Source: Blastomyces gilchristii SLH14081 (lineage: Eukaryota; Ascomycota; Eurotiomycetes; Onygenales; Ajellomycetaceae). From it: DNA of 64,000 nucleotides. This document shows positions 35,665 to 47,030 of the stretch, one piece after another. Under the pieces are notes generated by a model, which was not told the DNA's origin, did no database searches, and saw nothing but the letters and a program-made list of their open reading frames with translations. Every line of letters begins with the position of its first letter. Position 1 is the first letter of the stretch. Made by a program: the position numbers and the translations under genes. Where the stretch lies: positions 395,483-459,482 of the forward strand of contig NW_003101672.1 of assembly GCF_000003855.2 (NCBI RefSeq), read 5' to 3'.

Positions 35665-36040
35665 ATGGATATGGGCAAGTTGTGCCGGGTGTGGGGGGGG
35701 GGGAAGCCTGAGGTGCCCGGGGGGGGAACAACTTAAGGAAGTGACTCCTGGTCCACGGTCCACGGTTGAAGAGCCTGCAGAAGCACGCTGCGCTGCGGTG
35801 AGGAGCGGCATCCCTCCGCCGCGGGCCAAGTGGTAGCCAACAGCAGCCCACCGCTGGGCCACCAGAGGCGCTGCGGCCTACCCAGGGCTATCAGCCTACG
35901 GGAGATCGTCCCACGCCCCGCCTAAAAGCAGCGCTGGGTTTGACGCGGTGGGTTAGTTAAAAAATCCGCCTAGCCTGTTAAGGGCTGTTGTGCGTTTTTC
36001 CAGTTCCAATAATACTAATAATAATAATAATATTAACAAC
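35665..36040. repeat. GC-rich block ending in (TAA)n, possible LINE 3' end
   Basis: A highly GC-rich stretch with G8-G10 runs near 35690-35725 ends at about 36007-36032 in an AATAATAATAATAATATT tail, the tail type of the window's LINE. No coding frame was recognised. The sequence itself is not like the RIP-mutated LINE, so the link rests on the tail alone. Confidence 0.3.
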
Positions 36041-36119
36041 AATTTACGCAGTAATTATTATTGCGGTGTGTGTGTGCCTGTCTCGAAGCGCCTAGCGTTT
36101 TCCCAGGCGAGAGTCCCCC

Positions 36120-36452
36120 CGGGCGCTGAGGGATTTATTCTTATTTAGGTGCCAGCATTCCCCCTTCAGGCACCTCTCTTTTCTCTTTTTTCTCTTCTTT
36201 TTTTACTGAACACTGTCACTCCTTCTTGCCCTCCTTCCATTCTCTTTCTACTAGCTGCATCCCGAACGGGGCAAAAATACAGCTTAGAGCAAGTAGTTAT
36301 TCAAACACTTCTCCTCTTCTTCTTGGCTCCATTATATACCATATCTTGCCACCAAGATCACTCTTAACCATTTCTGCTTACCTACATGCCCTTGCCCAAC
36401 CCCCTTTGTCCATTCCCTAGTATTCACAGCCTATTCCACCCACACATCCAAG
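36120..36452 (+). promoter_or_regulatory. Pyrimidine-rich promoter/5' leader of the HMG-box gene
   Basis: Long CT-rich runs (for example 36173-36208 and 36221-36250) precede the HMG gene start. CT-rich tracts just upstream of the start are common in filamentous-fungal promoters. No clear TATA box. The exact transcription start cannot be read. Confidence 0.35.
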
Positions 36453-38176
36453 ATGTCGCGGAAAGATGACAAGGCCAAAGATAGCACTGCTATTGTGACT
36501 GTCAACATTGATGATTTCACCAGGACACGCGACAGTGTAAGTTAACCCGTCCTTCTGGTGATGCTGATGCTTTTTTTGTTCCTCCTCCCACTATCCCCAG
36601 CCCAACGAAAAGAGCGCGTCCCTGCGCCTGTACCCAAATCCGCCAAATCAAAACAAACACCAAACCCTCCGCGCATCACCCTCCCTTTACCTATAATCAT
36701 AACAAATCCCTCTCCCCCCCTCTCCCTCAACCTCCCGTTATGTTTTGTATACCCCTCTACCGTTTCTTAGTGATCTCACTACTAGCGCCACGCGTTTCCT
36801 CTCACCCATCCCCATCCCTATCCCCCCATTAATCCCCCATTGCTTTCACTCTCGCCACCCACGCTGTACCTACCCAAAACTGCCAACACCAAAAAAGATC
36901 CACCACTCACCAACCCTCCCCTCAATGTCTTCTTCACGTGGCACCACCCCCGCCACCCCCCCTCACCCTCACCCTCACTCCTACTCCGGCTCCCAATCTC
37001 CTCCCCTCTCCACCACCACAAAGGCCTTCCTGGACTCTATCGCGCGCACCATTCGCCCCATCTCCGTCGCCTGCGACGAGCTCATCGCCGCTGCCACAGA
37101 CCCAATAAATAATACAGCTCTAACATACATCCAGGTCATCGTCTCCCTCGCAACACTCCAATCAGCCGTGTCAGATCTATCGCGCGCGTACATCAACCAT
37201 GCCAACACAGTGCTGAACCGTGGCCCGTCTACTCTCGACCTGGGTGGCATCACCTCTAGTCTGCTGGAGAATGGCTTACTCAGCGGCGCCCGTGTTCTTA
37301 GTCCAGGCGGTGGCATTGCGGGTGTTGCCCGCGGTCCCGGTGGTGTAGATACCACTGGAGGCAAGAAGAAGCGCAAGCGCGCCCCGCATGATCCCAATGC
37401 GCCTAAGCGTGCTTTGACCCCTTATTTCCTCTATATGCAACATAACCGTGCAACGATTGCAGAGGAGCTAGGTGAGAACGCGAGACCGAGGGGGGTTGCT
37501 GATGAAGGGACGAAGCGCTGGGCTGAGATGCCTGATCATGAGAAGCAGGTATTTATAACCCTCCCTTCTTTACTACTATACTACTACTACAATTTGTCCA
37601 ATTTTACTAATAACCATGCCCTCCCCTAGATCTGGAAAAAAACTATCCGCGGAAAATCTAGCAGTGTACCAGGAGAAAATGCGCGCATATAAAGCCGGCC
37701 TGCCTATTCCTGAAGATGGGTATGCGACAGGCGCTGCGGTCAACGCTAATGTGGCTGCCGCCATGCAATTGCAACAGGGAGTCCACCACGCCGCGGCCGG
37801 CGAGGAAGAGGCTTCATCTGAAGGATCTGAACAGGAATCTGAAGAAGAGGAGGAGGAGGAGGAAGAAGAAGAAGAATCGTCCCCAGAACCTGTGCGGGAA
37901 CCTACGCCTCCACGGACGAAGCGGCGGAGGACTACTGGCGGTGCTGCGGCTGCTGATGTGAAACCTGCGACTCCTCTGAGCGCGAGCACGAAGAAGGCGT
38001 CGCCGGAGAAGAAGATGAGGGGTGCTGCTGCAAAGAGGGAGAAGGAGAGGGAGGAGGCTGCTGCTGCGCTTACTGGAAGTGGGAAACTGAAGCGTGGTGC
38101 TGTGGCGGCCGCAGCGACTGAGACGCCGAAGGGGAAGGGGGGGAAGAAGAAGCGCAAGAGTGAGGCGGGGGATTGA
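36453..38176 (+). CDS. HMG-box chromatin protein, 3 exons, apparent +1 shift
   Basis: Exons 36453-36536, 37135-37548 and 37630-38176, about 348 aa. The N-terminus MSRKDDKAKD leads to IDDFTRTRDSVIVSLATLQSAV, a conserved start of this fungal family, which supports joining exons 1 and 2. A basic stretch GGKKKRKRAPHDPNAPKRAL begins the HMG box (LTPYFLYMQHNR, KRWAEMPDHEKQ... AENLAVYQEKMRAYKAG). Exon 3 carries an acidic run (about 12 Glu) and basic, Ala-rich nuclear-type tail segments. HMG boxes bend DNA, so a nuclear chromatin role is likely. Intron 1 is long (598 bp) and contains an in-frame open stretch from 36745. Intron 2 has a TACTAATAAC branch site. Exon 3 begins ATCTGG followed by A7; six A would keep the frame (QIWKKLSAEN), so there is one extra base, either a homopolymer error or a real frameshift. 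Confidence 0.85.
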
Positions 38177-39390
38177 TTGATTGAATGAATGAATTAGGTT
38201 GATTTTGGTTTGGTTGGCTGATCGGGCTGTCGCGGGCTTACTATTTTTCGAGTTTTGTTTTGTTTTGTTTTCAAATTGTTGTGATGTTCATAGTTGTGGG
38301 TGTTTGTTCTTCTTTTTGTTCCCTTTGTTTCATTTGTCTTATGTTTTATTGTTTCTTTGCTTGTCACTTTTATGTAGTGTAGGAAATTTCGTTATTGTGA
38401 GTTTTTTTGATGTGAGTTTTTGAAATTGAGATGTCGTTTTCTTCTTATGTTCTTTTTTCTCTCTTTTTATTTACATCTGTAATCGGTGTTGATGGTTATT
38501 GATTTTGCTGCACGGAGTATGTGTACCTACCAGTATACATACAACTTTGAGCTGACTTGCTGGGGGTGGGGTATGTCGGCGTTGCTGGTGGGGTTTGTTT
38601 TAGTTTGGGTGAGCCAACCAGCTTTAAGACAAAAGGTGCTTTGGAAGGTTGATTGCCCGAATCGTCTTATAGTTCTAGTCTTGACAGTTGGTCTTGCGGA
38701 GTGACAGATGCCTACGAGGTATGGATGTTAATGGCTAGGGGGCGCAGCTTGACACCAGGGCGCAAGGCGATTCCAGGTTAGAACGGGGTGTTGAAGCTGC
38801 GGATCACCGCCGTGTTGACGCTCTTTCTAAAAATTCTTTTGAAAGCGCAACAAAAATATAATGTAACAAATAGTTCAACTAGACAAAACAACATCACCAG
38901 CAACACCCCAGTATCAATGAAATTTACAATAGTCAACACTTTGTATCATCCTTCTTCGTGGTGCCACTCCCATCTTCATAAAAATATGGCAGATCGTCTG
39001 GATATGTCTGGGTGCCGACGTTTCATCGCTCAGGACTCAGGAGCCAGCAAAGATCGGTAAACCACGGTTCCTGTAAGTTTTAGTGCCCTAGCCTTTCCCA
39101 CTATTGTGGGCCATACATGGCATTTTTGGCATCACTCCCGAAGGGGCCTCCAATAAAACATGTCGAAGCCTGATTCTATCTTGAAACCAACCGGCTGGCG
39201 GGTCCGCGCCCTTATGAAAGATGAGTGGCGAGTAGCGCGCTTAATAGGGTTCGCCTGGGAGCTAGGCGGCTAAAGTTCCAGACAAGGAGAGTGACCACCC
39301 ATCCGCTCCCTTACAACCTTGCGAACAGTGACCAACCGCCTTCACTCACTTCATTCTTCCTTGGCCACAGTATTTCTCCGTGCCCTCAAA
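38177..39390. other. Intergenic region between HMG and kinase genes
   Basis: T-rich 3' flank of the HMG gene (to about 38500), then mixed sequence. No gene supported. The last ~200 bp form the kinase upstream region. Confidence 0.5.
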
Positions 39391-40466
39391 ATGGCTTCTC
39401 TCCTGGAATGGGCGAAAAGTACCTTTCGAAGAGCTCCCTCGCCCCATATACGCTTTCCGGCCACCGGGTTTGAAACTATCAATGCATCTAGAATACTCGA
39501 TGAGGAAAGATTTGAAGATTTCAAGAAAGGGCGGTATTATCCTGTCAATATTGGTGACGTGTTTAGTTCGAAATACCAGGTCATTGGCAAGCTGGGATTT
39601 GGCATGACTTCCACAGTATGGCTCGCTCGTGATCTCGCGTAAGTCAGCCATGGTTTATCGGTATTTCAAGACTTGGACGTCGGGCTGATTCACGCAGAGG
39701 ACACCAGTATGTGACACTGAAAGTGTATACACGCAACGAAGCTAGTCAGGAAGAGTTTCAGGTCTATAAGTATCTAAGCCAAGGGAATCCATCACATCCT
39801 GGCTATCCCCATGTGAGGACAGCTCTGGATATCTTCACCATCCCTCGTCCCGGAGGGGACCATCATTGTCTTGTCCAGAAGCCGATGTGGGAGAGTTTTA
39901 GAGATCTCCTGTATCGCCACCCAAGCCACCGATTTACTGAAAATCTACTCAGGTTTGGTCTAATACAGGTGTTTCTTGCGCTTGACTATCTGCATACTGA
40001 ATGCAAGCTTGTTCATACGGGTTAGAAGAACTTCTTCCAGTTTCCTTACCAAAAAAAGGAAAGAAAGAAAGGAATTGTTCCTAATCGTGAAAGCTTTTTT
40101 GATTTACCTAGACATCAAGGCCGATAACATACTTCAGGAAATCGAGGACAAGTCGATTCTTGAAAGCTTTATGAACTCTGAAATGGAGAACCCTTCGCCT
40201 CGGAAATTTGTCAGAGGTGTACCAGTGTATGCTTCTCGGCGTTTGGAATTGCCAAAGACATTTGGTCGCGCAGTTCTGAGTGACTTTGGTTCTGCGGTGC
40301 AAGGCGATGAGAGGAGAAATCATGATGCGCAGCCTAATTTTTTCAAATCGCCAGAAGTGATGTTGAAAGCTGACTGGAGCTACCCGATTGATATTTGGAA
40401 TGTTGGCCTCATGGTAATTCGTTTTTCTTTCTTTATTTTTTGTTTTAGTTTTATTTATCTATTTTG

Positions 40467-40501
<35 letters not shown>

Positions 40502-41054
40502 AGTAGTGGAGAGGGGGTTTCCCCCAAATGATTCTCCTTCCACTTACTTCACGCTTTTTTATCACTAACTAGTGATGGGGGGGAAAAATAGGCCTGGCAT
40601 TTGTTTGAGGGCAAGCACGTTTTCCGTGGTAAAGATTCTGACGGCACGTATTCAACACGTACGCATCTCGCGGAGGTAATTAGCCTCCTGGGCCCGCCTC
40701 CTTTAGACCTGCTCAATCGAGGGAATAGGAGCAGCGAATTTTTTACAGAGGATGGTACTATGTTCTCTTTCTTCCTCCCTTCTAGCCTAAACTAAAATAC
40801 CCTCTAGCAAAAATGAAAATAGTGTGCTAATACAAAAGAAACTTTTACTTACAGGACAGTGGAAGCAAGACGGTATAGTGATACCGATACCGCAGCACGC
40901 AAGCTTAGAAGCGTCGGAGGAGTTTCTCGAAGGAAGGAATAAGGAGATGTTCCTGGCGTTTATGAGGGGGATGCTTCAGTGGCGGCCGGAGGATAGGAAG
41001 ACAGCCAAGGAGCTTCTTGAGGATCCGTGGCTGAATAACCAGATACCCTCTTAA
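39391..41054 (+). CDS. SRPK-like serine/threonine protein kinase, 5 exons
   Basis: Exons 39391-39638, 39698-40020, 40112-40413, 40592-40754 and 40855-41054 join in frame to 411 aa. The start MASLLEWAK leads to RFEDFKKGRYYPVNIGDVFSS, the typical pre-kinase segment of fungal SR-protein kinases. Motifs in order: glycine-rich loop GKLGFGMTSTVWLARD, the lysine strand YVTLKVY, catalytic loop HTDIKADNIL (Asp and Asn present; HTD is the SRPK form of HRD), DFGSA, the APE equivalent SPEVML, then WSYPIDIWNVGLM and a C-lobe ending RMTA-like DRKTAKELLEDPWL. There is no long spacer between lobes as in classical SRPKs, matching the short fungal SRPK-like group. Substrates are probably SR-type or related proteins; the exact target is unknown. 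Intron 3 holds a 33-T run. Confidence 0.9.
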
Positions 41055-42943
41055 GCAGTGTATTTTGTGATGGATGGATTTTATTTGCTAAGAAGGCTGG
41101 GCTGAGGTTACATCTGAATTGATGCGGTCAAGCACTACGGAGAACAACGGCTGTATCGAATTACTCTGATATCCGGTGGGCGCCCAAGCTGGTCGACAAT
41201 TAGGATAATCTCGCAATCAGCTTTTGCTAAGATTGTTTACCCCCATGGGGGTTTAAACGGGCGTGAGGTATGGAAGGGATGTCTTCTTCACAGCCGTTTG
41301 GGTGGGGAGAATCCAATACACTTTCCACAGGCCAGGAGAAGGCGCATGGTATATGCATAAGGGTGTTTTGGTTGGTTTACTTGTTTACTGCCGAGTTAGG
41401 ACTATTTTTCCCATGGATGATTGATCCGATCTAAAGGATTGTCCATAGCAAAGTCGGGAATTATTGTGGAATAATGAGCTGCCCCGGGGGGGGAGGGATT
41501 GACATGTAGAATGTAGGGGGTAACGGTACTCCGCCACCTACAGTACAGAATGTCTCTTCAGATTGCCACGTCATGTCCTTCCAAGGCGAAGATAGGAAAT
41601 TACTTTCAAGCCTGAATACCTACTCACGAGGAGACTTATTACCATCCTTTCATTATTGATATTCATAGGAGCCAGGGTTAGGAGTTTAGTGCTGTTGACA
41701 GGTGGTGAAGCCACATCTGTCTCTGAGTTAACTAGGTTATGACTAGATTTAGCGGACGCTGGCATTTTGGACTGAGAGGTTTACTGCCTTTAGTTTGACT
41801 TCTCTTGACCATTGGGATGCTTGAAGTAGCCTGCCACCGGTACCTGCGCGGCTCTCATACTACAGCTGTGTTTAACTTACATATTACCACTCATGCAGAA
41901 ATTCTTAACACATTTTCCTAAGAATTTAGTTATATGTAATTGCAGCTCTACTCCTATCTCAGTTTGTATGACAATGCTGCTCTTCTCACGCAATTGACTG
42001 CAGGCCTGAATCATCTTCAAATAATGATTGATCCGGGAAAACTAGTGTTAGCGAAAATAGTTATGCAATCAAGAACACCACCTCAACCTCTTGATGTAGA
42101 TTGAGAGAAGAAAGTGCCACTCCTGAAGACAAGACATGAATACATGCAGTAATCTCTTAGTAGTGCTGGCAGGTGGGAGGGCGACTAATAGTTAGAGATA
42201 GATATTCCATTATCCCCTCTCTGAAGTAAAAAGAAATAATTGAACAAGTTTGAAAATCTCAATGACATCAGATTGCTTTACCCCAATAATTTAAATTTAA
42301 TGAAGTAATGAAAATGCGTTGAGCAGGTAGTTAAGTTGTCTGTGTTACTCTGCGTTTTTCTTCGGCCCGGCTCTGTGGAAGTGGAGCCGAGATTTCGGCA
42401 TTCTGGATAAGATACGAAAAAAGACATGAAAAGGCTCAATGGGGAACCTTGGAATGGAGTGGGGGGTGCGCGGTGCGGGGCGCGTGATTGGGTCAAAAGG
42501 TTATGTTAGTTACTCTTATAGGACAAGAGTGACAAAGAGAGTTTAACTATATAGTTAACTTAAGTTACCGCTTCTTTCTGCCCTGCTTTTTCATTCGCAT
42601 TTCGGGACACGTTTCTACTGATGACTACAATAGTAAACTGATATCAGCACACCACACACATACAGTGATTCTGCTATCTACCCCACCACCCAGTGCAGGG
42701 TTTCTCAATTGCTGATATCTAGCTTGCTCTCTGTGGCTGGTTCGTTTTCTATAACTAATTCACCTACAGGGATAGCGTGCGTGTTGCTAGACGGCCGGCG
42801 ACGGCAACTAGAGTAATCTGTGAAGATCTTCTAGAGCACACAGAAGTAGAGAGAACAATCGGCAAGCCAAGGGGGCAGGGCTTGATTAAATAATCACTTG
42901 ATTGACATTGATTGATTGATTGATTCCAAGCTTTGCTGGCGAG
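41055..42943. other. Intergenic region upstream of urease
   Basis: 1.9 kb of balanced composition without a supported gene. Open frames (for example 41571-41765, 42278-42496, minus) have no recognisable domain. The part proximal to urease contains GATA motifs and an (ATTG)n run at 42907-42925. Confidence 0.5.
42197..42414. promoter_or_regulatory. GATA-type motifs upstream of urease
   Basis: GATAGATA at 42197-42204 and GATAAGATA at 42406-42414 are paired GATA cores. Fungal nitrogen regulators of the AreA/NIT2 type bind HGATAR sites, often paired, and urease is a typical nitrogen-regulated gene. Such motifs arise often by chance, and the distance to the start (530-750 bp) is moderate. Confidence 0.3.
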
Positions 42944-45900
42944 ATGCAGCTAATTCCCAGAGAGGTAACTCTTGATGCTATTCCTGTCTCCCGGTTCTGT
43001 TCATGTTCTTGATGGAATTTACTTAATTCAATATCGTTGTTTCTTGCAATTTTAAACAAAAGACCTTCGCGGCTTGTGTTTAGAGATACACATCATTTTC
43101 TCAATGGACTTGATCTATTTTTCATTTTTTGCTTGCATTCATCGAAGTCGAAGTATATACTGACTGACATTTTCTACCTGACAACAGCTCGACAAGCTCA
43201 CCATCTCCCAGGTTGGCTTTCTTGCTCAGCGGCGTCTGGCTCGTGGAGTTAGGCTGAATCATGCGGAGGCAACGGTCCGTAGTATTCAATTTTCTCATAC
43301 TGCATTAAACGCCCCCTATTAAAATATTGTTTGCTTTCGTCACTGATTACATGGTTAGTTGCAAACAATGCTAACTTGGGAGAGAATTCTAGGCATTGAT
43401 CGCATCTAACATACAAGAGGTATGGGTCTTATTTAATATGATGATATGATGATAAATATGCCTTCATACGATCCTAAAAGCTGACATCTTACAGCTTATC
43501 CGTGATGGGAACCACACAGTGGCCGATCTAATGGCCATTGGCAAGATGATGCTGGGACGCCGTCATGTTCTTCCATCTGTGACCTCCACCCTTCATGAGA
43601 TCTTTGTTGAGGGTACTTTCCCCACTGGCACGTATCTCGTAACCATCCACGAACCCATTAGCACCGAAGACGGTGATTTGGAAAAGGCCTTGTACGGCAG
43701 TTTCTTGCCAGTACCTTCAAAGGATATCTTCCCAGACCCCCACCCAGAAGATTATCACCCCCTGAAAATGCCAGGGGCAGTTATTCCAGTGAAGGAATCC
43801 AGAATTGTACTAAATGAGGGGCGTAAAAGACTGTCTCTTAAAGTAACTAGTAAGGGGGATAGACCCATTCAAGTTCGTTATATTCTGTCCATCCCGTTTC
43901 CCCATACCGGCGCAAATTTTCGAGACTTGCTGACAGACAGATTCCTTAGGTTGGCTCTCATTACCATTTCATCGAGGTCAACCCTTATCTGGATTTTGAT
44001 CGGCTCAAATCATATGGCTACCGCCTTGATATCCCCGCAGGGACAGCGATCCGGTTCGAGCCGGGAGACACGAAAACGGTTACTCTCGTTGAGATTGGGG
44101 GAAACAAGGAAATTCGGGGTGGTAGTTTCCTGGCCAATGGTAAAGTAGACATCACCAAGGCAGACGAAATTATTGAACGGCTTCAAAAAGCGGGATTCGC
44201 ACATACCCCTGAGCCAGCGGGCGATATGGCACATATAAACGCGCATTCCATGGATAGAGAATCGTACCTGCGCATGTTCGGTGCCACCACCGGTGATCTT
44301 ATCAGATTAGGCTCAACCGACCTATGGGTAAAAGTCGAGAGGGACCTAACTTCGTTTGGGGATGAGTGTACATTTGGAGGAGGCAAGACATTGAGAGAAG
44401 GCATGGGCCAAGCTTCCGGAAGATGCTCGGATGAGGCGTTGGACACCGTTATTACGAACGCACTGATTATCGATTGGAGCGGGATCTATGTTGCCGATAT
44501 TGGCATCAAGGAGGGGAATATTGTGGGTATCGGAAAAGCTGGGAACCCGGACATTATGGATGGTGTCCATCCGAAGATGATTGTTGGAGCCGGTACCGAT
44601 GTAATTTCTGGAGAAAGGAAAATAGTTACCGCTGGTGGCGTGGATACTCATATTCATTTTATCACCCCTGACCAGGTGGATGAGGCTCTGGCCTCAGGTA
44701 TCACCACGATGTTGGGCGGAGGCACAGGCCCCAGTACTGGAACAAATGCAACGACATGTACGCCAGGGCCAAATCATATGAAGAATATGATCCAGGCCTG
44801 CGACGACTTCCCAATGAATTTTGGGATCACTGGTAAAGGGAATGATAGTCAGCCCCAAAGTCTGAGAGAGCAGATTCGTGCTGGAGCAGCAGGTCTGAAA
44901 CTTCATGAAGATTGGGGCTGCACTCCCGCAGCAATCGATACGTGCCTTTCAGTTTGCGATGAGTATGACGTGCAATGCCTCATCCACACCGACACACTTA
45001 ACGAATCTGGCTTCGTTGAACAATCAATCCAAGCATTCAAGGATCGCGTTATCCACACCTACCATACCGAGGGAGCAGGAGGTGGTCATGCGCCGGATAT
45101 CATCTCAGTCGTCAAGCACCCCAACGTCCTACCAAGCAGCACCAACCCCACGCGCCCATTCACTTTAAATACTCTCGACGAGCACCTCGACATGGTCATG
45201 GTGTGCCATCATCTTTCCAAAAACATTCGCGAGGACGTCGCATTCGCCGAGAGCCGTATTCGCGCCGAGACAATTGCTGCGGAAGACGTGCTGCATGACC
45301 TAGGCGCCATCAGCATGATGTCCTCGGATTCCCAGGCTATGGGTCGCTGCGGCGAGGTGGTCCTTCGAACGTGGAACACGGCACACAAGAACAAACTGCA
45401 GCGTGGTACCTTAAAAGAAGACGAAGGAACAGGCGCGGATAATTTTAGAGTAAAGAGATATATCAGCAAGTACACAATTAACCCGGCAATCGCGCAGGGA
45501 ATGTCCCACCTCATTGGCAGTGTTGAGGTGGGAAAAGTTGCGGATCTTGTTATGTGGAAGTTTGCGAATTTCGGGACGAAACCCAGTATGGTGATAAAGT
45601 CTGGTATGATTGCTATGGCGATGGTGGTATGTTAACGCGAGAAATACATTCTTGGGAAAACCGAAGTGCCTCTTGGTGATCGATGTGAGAGCTAATAGGG
45701 GGCTTTAAACAGGGTGACTCGAACGGATCGATATCAACGATTGAACCCATGGTGATGAGCAGGATGTATGCGGTGAGTCTAGTCTCGAGTTCTCTATTCC
45801 CTAAAACGCCCTATTTTTTCCCCCTGCTTTAGCTCGATCACTAATAAATCTACCCACAGAGCCGTGTCCCTAGAACCTCCATAATGTTCGTCTCCCAAGC

Positions 45901-46293
45901 ATCACAAAACCTAGGCATAATTGATTCGTACGGGATCAAGAAGCGCGTAGAAGCAGTACGGAACTGTCGAAATATAAGCAAGAAGGATATGAAATTCAAC
46001 GATGTGATGCCGAAAATGAGAGTTGATCCAGAGAGCTATGTAAGTTTCTTTTTTCTTTTTTAATTCCCTTACCCCTTCTACATTCGCCTCCACGCTAGGG
46101 GTTGTCCTGCCAATGTAGGGCGCGCTGTCTGCAACAGAACTATTATCACTGTAAGGACGAGGAGGACTTCTGCTAACATAAAACCTTCCTTTTCTGCTCT
46201 TCTTGCAAATAGGTTGTCGAAGCGGATGGGATGATTTGTGAGGCCGAGCCGTCTGCACGGCTACCATTAACGCAGGAATATTTTGTTTTTTAG
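42944..46293 (+). CDS. URE1: Urease, single-chain fungal type, 8 exons
   Basis: Exons 42944-42964, 43188-43274, 43393-43419, 43495-43872, 43950-45626, 45713-45772, 45860-46039 and 46213-46293 join without a frame break to 836 aa, the usual fungal length. It hydrolyses urea to ammonia and carbamate in the cytosol. The gamma-like part ([27 protein letters not shown]) is followed by the beta-like part and, from about residue 270, the alpha-like catalytic part. Nickel-site residues are all visible: THIHF, the lysine to be carbamylated in [35 protein letters not shown] and SSDSQAMGR. The mobile-flap Cys-His pair is present in MVCHHLSKN. It needs accessory proteins UreD/F/G for nickel loading; none is nearby. 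Every splice junction is GT-AG, though GTCCGT and GTTCGT are weak donors. Confidence 0.96.
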
Positions 46294-47030
46294 GTGCCTC
46301 TATCTTTCTTTTTCCTTTTTTTAATATATATATAAAAATGTTTTGCTCATAAATCCCCCCCGCATCATCCCCTAGATATATCCATTGGAATTTGTGCGGG
46401 TGGTTGGAGCGCGCACATGGGAAGGTAAAAGTACGTTCTATACCTCTGTGCTTAAGGCTTGCTAGCACATATTTTTTTATCTACTTGATGTATGATTAGC
46501 TGAAATTAAAAAGTTGGGAAATAAGAAATGATATGAAGGTATTGTGTCTTTCTAGATTCTAGAGTACTTCCAGCATAGCTAATCTTTGAAACCGAGAGTG
46601 CTCCTTTTCCGTTTGAAGAAAATTTACTATTGAGGAATGCATGATATCTACTCCAGACACCTTAGAGGAGAGGTGGCCTGTTCCTTGGGTACGCTATTAT
46701 TCAGAGTAGTGGAGAGGTGTCGCCAGGTAGTCAACAGTCAACGGAGGAAACGAAGCGAAAGAGAGAGAATAATAGCAAGGCGTTTATCATTCTCCGACAC
46801 AGACCAGCGAATATACCACTTTCCCATCACACAGATAGACTGAAGATATGAATGAAGATCACCCAAATAAATCCTGCCACCGTAATTCCACGAAATAAAA
46901 ATTAAAATCACGCCGCTCCACACCTCCCACTTAACACCCCCTCTTCTTTAAAACAAAGGAGAAAATAACAACTGGCAAAACTCATACATAAACGTATGCT
47001 GTCCAACCTCTCCCCCACTCTGCGAGGCAC
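46294..47030. other. Convergent intergenic region between urease and the nuclease
   Basis: Shared 3' flank of two convergent genes, with T-rich tracts and a TA run at 46324-46334. No gene supported. Confidence 0.55.

Noticed and set aside
37576..38157. 193-codon antisense frame opposite HMG exon 3
   Set aside because: Ser/Ala/Phe-rich mirror of the Glu/Lys-rich coding strand; no domain, and the sense strand is clearly coding.
45209..45514. Antisense frames within urease
   Set aside because: Shadows of the highly conserved urease coding strand.
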